A stretch of 64,000 nt of DNA from Aplectana chamaeleonis. Its lineage: Eukaryota > Nematoda > Chromadorea > Rhabditida > Cosmocercidae. The number at the start of each line of letters is the position of its first letter. The stretch's first letter is position 1. The notes beneath the pieces were generated by a model, which was not told the origin of the DNA, made no database searches, and worked only from the letters and a program-made list of their open reading frames with translations. This document shows, one piece after another, positions 53,100-64,000 of the stretch. Where the stretch lies: NCBI GenBank assembly GCA_029168955.1, contig JAPDOI010000211.1, forward strand, positions 1,182,215 through 1,246,214, in the 5' to 3' direction. Made by a program: the position numbers and the translations under genes.

Positions 53100-53575
53100 T
53101 AACTAGGTCAAAACTTTATTTATTCTCAAACCTGATTACATTTTTGGAATCAGCGCGACGAGACGAATCGAACGGTTTTTCTTCAGATTCCAAGATTATT
53201 CACTCTGAACCAAAGCGAAGTTTCCGACGCCCTTTCGGCGTCGCCGACGCGTTTTAGGACATCCATGTTATGCGCGCTACAAGTCTGTTCAAAAGTTTGG
53301 ACAACTTGCCCTCACCCCAAATTTCGCGCCCAGTGGGGTAGTTTTGGGTGCTGAACACTATTATGCAGTCCATATCCGGATTTTCAAAGACTAATGCACG
53401 TTTTGAAATGTACAATAGGAAATTTGGAAAATCCGACGAAAAAACGCCTCTAACTTTTTCAAGAGTGATTTTACGCAGCTGCATAGACCAGATTAGGAAT
53501 CTGCGCCGAAAGTAGTTCTAGTACATTTCAAAAGTACATTTCATCCTGAATGGAGAGGCTGACTTAAAGTAGTTC
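53100..53575. repeat. Dispersed repeat ending AGTAGTTCCCTTGTCAG
   Basis: It contains GTTTTGGGTGCTGAACAC (53342) and AAAAGTACATTTCAT, and ends TTAAAGTAGTTCCCTTGTCAG (53565). Similar segments end at 19057 and 60504. Frames across it are repeat-derived. Confidence 0.55.
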
Positions 53576-53686
53576 CCTTGTCAGATGGGGAGGGGCCGCA
53601 GCTCTGGGTGACGGGGAGGAATTTTAGCCAAAATATACTCACTAAGTCATCGAATTCCGCAAAACTTTATGTCATGTGTAGGTTAC

Positions 53687-53943
53687 CTCCATGGCGCACC
53701 GAGGGTCGCACAATGTTCCAAGCTCAGCAGGAGGGGTTGCACCTTCCGCGAACTGATCACAGCGACAAGCCTTAGCCTGCAATGTAGTTGGGTAAATGTT
53801 ACCTGTCAACGATTTCTGGATCCAAACTTTACTGCCAGATACTTTGCTGTTTTTGAAAATTGTCAGAGTTTTGCATTGCGATGCACAGTGTTTGTAATGC
53901 ATTTTACACTTTATTGAGTGAGCCCTCGAAGTAACGTCTTCAC
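53687..53943 (-). CDS. Candidate cysteine-rich exon, 85 codons
   Basis: The minus-strand sequence begins after TTACTCATTGCAG and ends ATGGAG before GTAACC. It reads KCKMHYKHCASQCK, KVSGSKVWIQKSL, KACRCDQFAEG and ELGTLCDPRCAME, with eight cysteines. Spacing such as C-x-C and C-D-P-x-C is typical of secreted disulphide-bonded modules, but I cannot name one. A plus-strand frame over the same bases (containing LQCSWVNVTCQRF) is the alternative. The plus-strand candidate at 54016 would be divergent. Confidence 0.4.
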
Positions 53944-54015
53944 CTGCAATGAGTAAGGTCGGGTTCATAGTTTTAAACTGATGCGCAGCTGCGATAGTCC
54001 ACCCCCTCGTTCGAC

Positions 54016-54128
54016 ATGGATGACAAGCACTTCGTCGCGTCGCCGAGTGAAGGAAGTATCAGGGTCCAGCGGCATTGCGACTGGGCACAGCAGTCGATTG
54101 AAAGTCTGGCCGAAAAAGATGTAAACTT
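54016..54128 (+). CDS. Candidate first exon, 37 codons
   Basis: ATG at 54016 opens MDDKHFVASPSEGSIRVQR, HCDWAQQSIESLAEKDVN and then a GTAAGT donor at 54129, leaving phase 2. No stop occurs and codon use is good. The next 3.3 kb is repeat. The exon at 57462 requires a different phase, so either an exon is missing or they belong to different genes. Function unknown. Confidence 0.4.
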
Positions 54129-54536
54129 GTAAGTCTAACGTGAGGGGTCATTAAAGTTTTGGGCTGATTTATCACTTACAAGAAAGATCACTAACAAGGG
54201 CTGATCAGCCAGGGTTGAGCAGGGTGTGGCGCGCCACAGCAGGGTCGTAAAACTTTTAGAATTTCTCTGAAAAATTTGAAAGTTTGGGGGGGTCGTAAAC
54301 TTTTTGGAGAAAAATAGGTTTTCTCCAAATGACCCAGTAAGGTAAAATGAGGTAGGATTAGTCAGTCGAGGTGAGATGTATGCATTTCAACAATAAAAAA
54401 GCAGATTATTTTCAGATAAGCTGTTTTTAAGAAACGTAAACCAATTTCTCTAGCAGCACAAGATTGCAACGCGCTGGAGCGTTCTGCAATGTGTTCGCAT
54501 TACATGAAGCTAATCAAATACATAGAGCATAGAAGA

Positions 54537-54562
54537 TATATATATATATATATATATATGTG

Positions 54563-54653
<91 letters not shown>
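54537..54653. repeat. (TA)n microsatellite, left of an inserted element
   Basis: About 117 bases of nearly pure TA. Tyr-Ile open frames on both strands are artefacts. Confidence 0.95.
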
Positions 54654-56178
<1,525 letters not shown>

Positions 56179-57461
56179 GGGACCATTAGGATAACAAAAA
56201 GTTGATTCCCTCGATCGACGTAATGGGAGTTTTAAAGCCCTTAAGTTCCCTAAAGCCCTGCGCAGACGCGCTCTGATGAAGACGACTTTGCACCCGCGCG
56301 CAGCCAACGCAATTTCACCTTTGAGAGAAATGGAATTTTGGATCCTTTTTCTTTCATTTTATCACATATTTTCTCGATTTTCGTTATTTTCTTGTGATAG
56401 GGTGTTCTCCATAATTCATCCACTTTATTTGCTCTCGCAAATTAATTGTTTTAGCGCATTTGTGTGTTTCAAATGATTTTTTTAATAATAACTACAATTT
56501 TCTCTACAACTCCAATAGAGCTACGGAACTCCTCAGTAAGGAAGGCAGCTCTCCATGTGCGACTCTCCACCAAACCTCGGCATGGTAATAATATATAGTT
56601 ATAAGGTAAAACATCTCTCAAGAAAGGTAGCTCTATTTTATGTTGAAAGAGACTAACTACTTATAGTCCCACGCCAATGGAAAAAGCGCCTATACGGCCC
56701 TTTCGTGTCCACGACAGCCGCGACCGATCTAGATCCTGAAAAGCATTACAACAATTTTTCGCTTTCCTTTAAATTGACACTGGTAAAACTTTAAAAAAAT
56801 TGTTCCCCAGGAGCCCCCTTTGGGATGGGGGGTCGTAAAATTTTAGGGATTTTTGGAAAAAGTAAAATTTGCGGGGGGTCGGCGTAAAATTTTGAGATTT
56901 TGGAAAAAAATTAAAATTTGGGGGTCATGTGTGCGGCGAAAATTGCCACAACGGCATAACCAGCCTGAATCCCAGCAGAAAGTGGAGTTACCTGAAAAAA
57001 AATGGTCTGATGAGTGTTGTGCAGAAGGTATCTAAAATAAAAGAAACAATTTTAGGTTTGGTAAATTTCTTTAATTCATTATGGGTAAGATCCAAAAAAT
57101 ACCAAAAATCCATTTTTATATTTTTAGGCCTTTAAACATTGTCCAGGGAGGTTATTATTTAGGGCGCTGAATACAATTTAAGGTCCATTTCAGTTTCTCA
57201 GATGATTATTGTTATTTAGTTACCGTAGGAAAAGTATCATTCGTCTACAGTAACATGCCGTAATCTTCCGAAAAAACTAAAAATGGACTTTATATTCGGG
57301 TTCTGCACCGCTTTTAACCCCTTTGGACAAAGTTTGGGTTGAAAGTGTTTGGATTTCTAATAATCAAAAAATTGTCTCTTGTCGTCCGTCTTTGATCTAC
57401 CCATGTGCATCAAGGAAATATAACAAACTTTGAATTGTTTCTTTTCATGTCTCTGCTACAG

Positions 57462-57633
57462 TCAACAGATTATTTTTTGAAGCTGCAGTCTGCGCTGTCA
57501 TCAGTGCCTAGTAAGTGTAAGCAAGTAAGTTGATCGTAGCTCCGTCAAGGTGTTTCGCAGCGCCTCGCTGGAGCCTGGGAAGTATGAACCAAGCTTTAGA
57601 CGCGACGCAGCTATATGGCTGAAGTCGATTTAA
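57462..57633 (+). CDS. Candidate two-exon gene end
   Basis: Exon 57462-57510 lies between CTCTGCTACAG and GTAAGT. A 50-base intron ends GTGTTTCGCAG and exon 57561-57633 follows. Read in one phase they give NRLFFEAAVCAVISA, then Y across the junction, then ASLEPGKYEPSFRRDAAIWL and TAA. A second phase is also open to a stop but looks less natural. Family unknown. No poly(A) signal is clear. Confidence 0.4.
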
Positions 57634-57764
57634 TTGATAGCACTCACCTCCACCTGTGTCGCCTAATTGGGCCGAGGCTTATTCATGCGGACGATATTTG
57701 TGACGTACTCACTGGCTGTTGACCAACGTCGTCAGACGGGTGGGGAGCACTTAATGATTAGGGA

Positions 57765-58102
57765 ACGTGTACGGTCGCAGAAGAATCGATGCGAAGTGTT
57801 CTCCGAATCATTCAGCTGTTTGACCATATCACAGCCTTGTTAGAGCTTGTTCAAACATGTCACGAAAAAGCACAAGAAAGTAACCCAGAAGAAATAGTGT
57901 GGACCTTTCCAACATGACCGAACTTGACAAGACAGTTGATCGATTGGAAAGCGGAGCAGTTCTATTCTGTAGTGAAATACAATTGAATAACTGTTATTAC
58001 CACATTGTCCGCCTTCTCAGGCAAAACTGGGGCGTCGACTACAGGTTGATAAGTTGCCATCTCATAAACCGCGCCCTGTTGACAACTCAAATCGCGCGCA
58101 TT
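57765..58102 (+). CDS. Candidate exon broken by a 2-base shift
   Basis: One frame reads MRSVLRIIQLFDHITALLEL and QTCHEKAQESNPEEIV, then runs to TGA. The next frame takes over at once with DLSNMTELDKTVDRLESGAV and IQLNNCYYHIVRLLRQNWGV, and ends at a GTAAGC donor (58103). A doubled TG at about 57897-57901 would explain the switch. The content is helical. It may be a pseudogene, an assembly slip or two chance frames. Confidence 0.35.
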
Positions 58103-58242
58103 GTAAGCCCGAGATCTGCCTGTCGCCCTGTGACGTCCGCCTGCTGTCGCGCTGTTGACATTTCGATGTGTGGCGTTTAGCAGCCTATTTAGCAGCAGTT
58201 CACATACTTCCGGACTGTTTCATCTGGCCTAGGAACTATTTT

Positions 58243-58310
58243 ACACCGACACGCGTCGCCGTCGGCACATCGACACGCATCGCCGTCGGTACATCGACAC
58301 GCTTCGCGGC
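58243..58310. repeat. 24-base tandem repeat, 3 copies
   Basis: ATCGACACGCATCGCCGTCG plus GTAC, repeated with small changes. In one plus frame it encodes VGTSTR repeats, but the frame has no other support. Confidence 0.75.
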
Positions 58311-58339
58311 TTTGTCGCCCAGGCTGCACTGGGGTCAAC

Positions 58340-59145
58340 TGGACCTCCAGATGCTGGGCGGGGCCAATGTACCGCAAACTTGAGTAATTGAACCGGCTGC
58401 ACTCTTATCACTCGAAGCATGCCTGAAAAATACGTCGTATACTTCCCTTGTATCTAGGCGCAGAAAGCCTTGCTTGGTCCGGGCCCCCGACGAATATCAT
58501 TGCGTTGTGCCAGCTTGGTGACTCATGGGGGCGGATCATCCTGTTGGCGACGCCTTGGTTAGCCTGAGAGTGTAAATACTTGATGGACTCAAATAAATGT
58601 ACAAGGACATAGCAACGTAAAAAATGTAGCTCAATCAAGAAAATGGTAACCTCGGCGTCAAACTCGCTAACATTGCCTTTCTCTTCGAATTCGTTCTGAC
58701 GTATCCGTCCATAACCGTAAACCAGCTCGTACAGATGGAACACATCTTATCCTCGTGGCTTGTGACTGTGGAAGTGCGTATTGGCTTTTTTCACAAACTT
58801 GATAACACTCGCAAGTCACTGCTAATTATCATTGGAAAACATTCTAGAAAACAGAAAGGTCAACATGGCCAAAAAACAGAAATCGGAAAATTCCGCTCAC
58901 CCCTGCTCCACATGTCGGGTGGGCCAATGTTCGGCAAACATGTCTCGTCATTTGACGAATGCCTGAAAAATGCGTCGTATACTTTCCTTGTATCTAGAGC
59001 GCAAAAATGCTAGCCGTGCTACAGCTCGAAATCGTGTAGATCATAGCTAGCGGCCACGGCCCCGCCGATATCATCGGCGCTTTGGCCAGCGGTGACTCAT
59101 AGTGAGCGGATCAACCTGTTGTCGACGCCCCAGTTTGCCTGAGTT
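58340..59145. repeat. Direct duplication, units at 58340-58590 and 58905-59145
   Basis: Both units contain GGGCCAATGT, GCAAAC, AATGCCTGAAAAAT-like, CGTCGTATACTT and GTGACTCAT followed by GGCGACGCC or GTCGACGCC. They are 545 to 565 bases apart and 20 percent or more diverged. Confidence 0.6.
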
Positions 59146-59502
59146 GATACAAGGGCTACGATCGTTTTGCAGCTTCCAGCTCAGTAATAGGCCGGGGTAC
59201 CCGATTTCATTTGTTGATGTTTTGTATACAGTTTCACCAGGAATTTTTCTTGTTCCCTCAAGCGGGAGTAAGGTTTCGCTGTATAATTTCTCAATGGAAA
59301 GTGCGGGGCCGTAAGGAATCTCAGCTCAAAAATTGAATTTTCAGTGGGGATCGTTAGAATTTTGGTCCAAAAACGAAGATGTGGACATGGAATCGTGAAA
59401 AATTCGGATAACTTCGGTCGCCTAGGGAGGGGACCAGTAGCTAGCGTTCTTTGTACCGCTGGACCTTGCCATTGAGAAGGTCATTCGTCTGCAGACTTTC
59501 AG

Positions 59503-59807
59503 TTTTTTTAAATTTTCTCCGTGTGCAAAGCAATGCGTCTGGTGTTTGTTCAGCGTTCTGTACATGGGGAAATGGCTGGGAACTTCTCAAGTTCTTTATT
59601 GCTACTACCGATATCGATGCGTATCCGTCCGACCCTGATGATTTGAAGACAGCTTTGCTGGTGAGTTTTCTTTATCACTATGGTGGTGAATTGCTGCATG
59701 AGACGTTGGTGCTACATGCAGCCTTATCGCAATGTTATTGTCCTGGTGTGCTGCGTTATGCCTGAATTGGGCGGAGTCGGCTGTCGCAATTGCCCAGGTG
59801 GTCGGTC
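59503..59807 (+). CDS. Candidate two-exon piece with 61-base intron
   Basis: Exon 59503-59660 follows GACTTTCAG and ends GCTTTGCTG before GTGAGT. It reads VCSAFCTWGNGWELLKFF and then DIDAYPSDPDDLKTALL. The intron 59661-59721 ends GCTACATGCAG. Exon 2 continues in phase as PYRNVIVLVCCVMPELGGVG and CRNCPGG to a GTAAAC donor at 59808 or a TAA at 59809-59811. A 36-base candidate exon lies upstream (59232-59267) after TTTTGTATACAG. Another frame of exon 2 is also open to 59920. Family unknown. Confidence 0.4.
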
Positions 59808-60039
59808 GTAAACGTAGGTGCGAGCAACGCAATCATAGCGTTGCACTCACTACGACGGCGATCGACCAACTAACGAGCCATTCAAGCCAAATGACGAGGA
59901 GTAAAAAGGAGAGAAATTAAAGTGTGGTGAAATAGGAATAATATCAACAGTAAAGGAGTTATTCGATTCAGTTCGCCTGCTTGACAGTACATAAATGACC
60001 CGTGCTTGAAAAAAATTCATGAGAATCTCTTACAAAGAA

Positions 60040-60510
60040 CTACTTACTGTAAGTCATACTATGTTCCAAATGAAGTATGCTTTTCTAGAGCCATTTTTGG
60101 ACTTAAAGTCCGAATATACCCATCGCAGCTACCTAGACTCATTGTAAAAAGAAAATATAGGCATTTTTTCTCTAGACCTCGTACCTATTCTACCCCTCCA
60201 AAAAGCGCAGTAATCTTTTCAAAATCCGGAACCGGACCTCATAATCGTGTTCAGAGACTAAAACTACCCCCTAAACCCAAGTTTGTTTCACATGTTTTTA
60301 GTAGAATCCGGAGCAAAATTTAAAAAACAATCTAAAAATTCCATGGGGTACCTCGCCGCGAAGCTTTAAAAACGCTCATAACTTCTTCCAGAGTGAGTCT
60401 AGGCAGCTGCGATGGGCACATTCGGATTTACGTCCAAAAATGGTTCTAGAAGAGTACATTCCATTCTTACTGGTTGGTATGACTTATAGTAGTTCCCTTG
60501 TTAGGCATTT
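60040..60510. repeat. Dispersed repeat ending AGTAGTTCCCTTGTTAG
   Basis: It contains GGACCTCATAATCGTGTTCA (60234) and TCTAGAAGAGTACATTCCAT, and ends TATAGTAGTTCCCTTGTTAG, matching the segments ending at 19057 and 53579. The 105-codon frame here is repeat-derived. Confidence 0.55.
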
Positions 60511-61100
60511 AGCCGATTCTGAGTATGGAATATTGAATCACCGTTCTTCCCCAACAATATATTAAAATTGCGCTCTGGAACTCAATGGTATTTCTGCAAG
60601 CCTTCCTTGTTAATTAATTCAGTTTTCCTTTTTTTTCAATTATCGATTCATATTTGATTCACTCAAGGGTTTGGATAATGTTCTTTTTTTCACATCGAGT
60701 CATTAGTAATTTAATCGGTTTTTCAAATTTTTGAGTCATTTGGTACAATACCGCTGCTATTCAGGGAAAAAAGGGGCGAAAACGGCAAAATGGAGCAAAT
60801 CAGGCGTCTTTCTACCATAACTCAGGAAAGAGCTGTGTAGTCCTCTTTTGAAAGTTGTAGTATTTGTAATAGAACCACATGTAAATATGTATATAGAAAT
60901 ATAGAGGGACATCTATTATTAGTAGGTACATGTATTTAATGATGATAATGATAATACAAGATTGGTAATCAAATGTTTCTAGAAACTGTTACCTTTACTT
61001 AACCTTTATAAAATTGGATCGATTGGCTTCAGTAGCTCGTTAGTTTGGTCCAGCGGCCATCCCGAGTGAGAGCGACACTGATTGCGTTCTCGGGGGGTAG
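60511..61100. other. No gene seen; AT-rich
   Basis: AT-rich sequence with no supported exon, RNA gene or repeat that I recognise. Confidence 0.3.
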
Positions 61101-61103
61101 ACA

Positions 61104-64000
61104 ACAGGCACTCTGCTGTGGGCGGAGCCAGAGGCCGGGCCGACTCCGCCCCTCGGCGCGGACGAGATTGCCTCCAGAGTGCCTCTTTCACAAGTGCTTC
61201 GATTTGATTACTTCCTCACTGTATTCGTCTGTATTCCACTGAGATCACTTGAGCTACTATTCTGCTGATAAACAATTCTAATTCAACCCCAATGGCTTAC
61301 CCCTTACGATAAACGCTGATCCCAAATGCATTGGTTTGTTTAACTCGCGAGAGTTTTCATGTTTCCATGTCAACATAAGGAAGCTTTTCTTGACCAGCAA
61401 TACATTGATATTAATGCGTTAACCCCCATTTCTACTACGAACTACTGGATTTGAATATGGGTCTGGCTTCCAAATTATTTTTAAATTGTTCATACTTTAA
61501 AAAATGTGTTTGTGAAACCTTGGGTAACTCATGCAAGGTGGTCGAGCTCAAATTTTGTAAAATGTAAATGCAATCTATTCTTCATTGTGGAGCAATTTGA
61601 TTAGCAAAATTTCAAAGTTAGGTACAACCTTAATTTCAAGGAGTGAAAAAGTTGAGGAATTTTCCAAAGCCACTGATACAATTTTTTCTTAAACTCCTGT
61701 AATTGTCAGGTGGGTTCGATGATCCACTTTTCAAGCTCGCCTTTGTAGCAACATAAAGTGGAAAGCCGAAGCTGGACACAAATTCGACAATTTTCCACTT
61801 CCACTTCGCACAATTACTTTTTAAATTTTGTAGCACTACCTCGCACCACTCGTATGCAAAGTAATTTATTGCACAGTAGGTATTTTCTCTTCTGTGCCTT
61901 CTTTCCTCTTCTGCCTTCTGCACAGTTTTTAAGTAATATTGGCGAGTACGCACTGAAGCGGAATCAACATTTTCTCGTCATGGGATTACTCCCCAAATTG
62001 TTTTAGGGAAAAAGCAAAATCTAAACTAATTTTTCTGAAGAACCAGAGATTTGTATGTGAAAAAATTTATTAAAGGTTTCGAACAGAAGTTAGAAAACAG
62101 TGACGAGATTTCAACTTTACTGTTCAATAAAATTGTCACATTATCAGATAGAATTTTTAAACATTAAATAGCATGTTTTCTACACCAGAAAATGCAAAAA
62201 ATGCTGTAAGAAACACCACTTCAGCAATGAGAATCTCGAATTTTTGTGCCGTCGGTGGTGTTTTCATGTTTTTATTCATTAATGTCCAATTGAATTTTAG
62301 TTTTAAACAGTTGAATTTTCCGTCAACAACAAAAATCTCATTTACCTTCTATGACTGATTTCTGTCGTTCGCTGAAAAAGAAGTAACATCACTTTCTTCT
62401 TAAACATGGTCTGAGCCTATGGATTCAAACTAATAAATCCTCGTTGACATTAGCCGATACCTATCTCTCTCACTCCACCGACCCATAGCCCATTAGCAAA
62501 TGCCATTGGGACATATTTACGATCCTGGGTCGCTTGTCTTCGGATTTGTTATGTCCACTGGCTATGCCGGATCACGAGCGGTCTAGTGGAGGCGATATCG
62601 ACCCATATGTGCCAAAATTATTAGGTCAGAATGGTAGAAGGCTGAGAATATACGGAGATTAAAATAGGCATAACTAAAAACAGTGTAAGTAAGAATAAAA
62701 ATTGTTGTAAATATCAAAACTTTCTACTTCTACTCCTTTTTCAAGCGTTCGTCTCGTTTTAGAATAAATTTTTTATAGTGAAAATGAATATATAATACTG
62801 GAAATTAAAAAAATGAAATAAGAGTAGAAACAAACTTCAAGAAAAAAAAATCATTTAATTTTGCCTGAAAATCAGATGCGTTTTCATGACCGCTAAATAA
62901 TCAAAAAATGGGAGTAGACGTCAAATTTAGAACGAACTCCTCTTTCTGATTCCATGTGACTGTTCACCTACGTTTTGATTAAGAAAAAATCCGAATTCAT
63001 AAGTCACCGACGGTGCTTTCCTCCTTTCTATAGCAACTTTATCGAACAGGCTGAGAATTGATCCGATCAAGCAGAGGTTTTAAAAATAGGTCCGAGTTCT
63101 TTATTTGATCAATACCACTCACTAAATTCCTTCATACAAATTATATGTGAAGATCTTTAGAAAAGTTACTGCCTAATAAAACTAACACAGGAGTGGTTTT
63201 AAAAGAAACTCGTCCGATTTTTCTATTGGTGACTAAAAATGCTAACGAGGAATCCCAGTAGACACTTCGAATAATCTAGGAAATTCGTTAAAAATATTTC
63301 ACCAGCATAAGGCATATCTATGATTTTTTCAATGCCAACAGTTAATTTACTTGGAAATGAAAAGTTGTCAGGAAATCAAAAATCTTTTCATAGGGGCAGG
63401 ATAACTGGTATAGATAATGTCAAATGTAAATCAAGGAATGGAGGAAACAAATAACACTTGAGTGTTTTTAAAAAAAAAAATATTTTTCTTCAGGGGCCGC
63501 GTGGTAGGTAGTGAAGTGATTTAAAAGCCGTAAGCAACATTTAGGATTACTGCAATACGCAGACTAGGGATCTTATCATGATTCATTAAACATTTCTATC
63601 TTTTAAATAAAAAAGAGAAGGAAATCGAGAAAAAGGACTCACCTTTTTCATAAAATTACCTTTGCGGAGAAAAAAAACGTACAGCATCATATTGCCGGTC
63701 AAAGAAAAGTTTCATGTTAACAATGAAACATGAAAACTCTCATGATTTAGCAAATCAATGCATTTGGGATCAACACGTTTATCGGGAGGATTACTATTGG
63801 GGGTTGAATGCAACTGTTTATCAGCATCTAGTACCTTGCAGTTCAGTGGAATACAGGTGAATAGTGTAGAAATACAGTGTAGGGGACGCAATCAAATCGA
63901 AGCACTCATAAAACAGGCACTCTGGAAACAAATCTCGTCCGCGCCGAGGAGGCGGAGTCGACCCACCTAACTGGGTTTTTCCCACCCGAGAGTGCCTCTT
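61104..64000. mobile_element. Long inverted-terminal-repeat element reaching the window edge
   Basis: About 110 bases at the left (61104-61215) with AGGCACTCT, GACTCCGCCCCTCGGCGCGG, ACGAGATTGCCTCCAGAG and GTGCTTCGATTTGATT are matched inverted at 63885-64000 (AATCAAATCGAAGCACTC, ...GCGCCGAGGAGGCGGAGTC, ...AGAGTGCCTCTT). The tips are GC-rich and the 2.7-kb middle is AT-rich without a recognisable transposase. Long ends recall Mutator-like elements. The right flank lies outside the window, so the duplication cannot be read. Confidence 0.7.

Overview
This is a window of eukaryotic nuclear DNA, not bacterial or viral. There are no long open frames, ribosome binding sites or operons. The convincing coding pieces are short exons bounded by GT and AG, with introns of about 50 to 120 bases, TTTCAG-type acceptors, GTAAGT or GTGAGT donors and A-rich sequence before the ATG. 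That architecture, together with many small inverted-repeat elements and decayed non-LTR retrotransposons, suggests a nematode, perhaps a clade V (strongylid, hookworm-like) parasite. The organism is an inference; no marker gene fixes it.

Most of the window is transposon-derived. From 1 to 10 kb there are tRNA-like remnants, TTCGAATA-type minisatellite arrays (2.4, 3.2, 6.4 and 6.9 kb) and a 189-base MITE. A compact three-exon gene candidate lies at 10.24-10.72 kb. From 11 to 16 kb there are three copies of a CTGTCCGCCCACG-ended MITE, a TTAA-flanked element and a 280-base hairpin. From 16.4 to 21.2 kb elements are nested in elements: three carry TATACTT ends with 8-base target duplications, and one of them carries a hAT-like element with a perfect GTACACAG duplication. 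From 22 to 25.4 kb there are another TTAA element, the 3' end of a LINE and a second hAT-like element.

The best host gene runs from 25.8 to 34.7 kb. It begins with Arg-Gly repeats, has two small in-phase exons, an intron of about 8.3 kb filled with repeats, a Gly/Tyr-rich exon with probable indels, and a last exon followed by AATAAA. LINE reverse-transcriptase remnants follow at 32.4-32.8 kb and 38.1-38.7 kb. A tandem array of an 0.85-kb unit occupies 41.3-43.4 kb. From 44 to 60 kb single candidate exons are scattered among satellites, (TA)n tracts and more MITEs. The last 2.9 kb is an element with long GC-rich inverted ends that reaches the window edge.

Genes here do not form a visible pathway. 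The main biology is a genome colonised by non-autonomous DNA transposons, several families of which share terminal bases but carry different, internally amplified words of about 41 to 43 bases. Apart from the Arg-Gly gene, the 10.2-kb gene and the LINE fragments, the exon calls are tentative. Intergenic stretches not listed showed nothing I could support.
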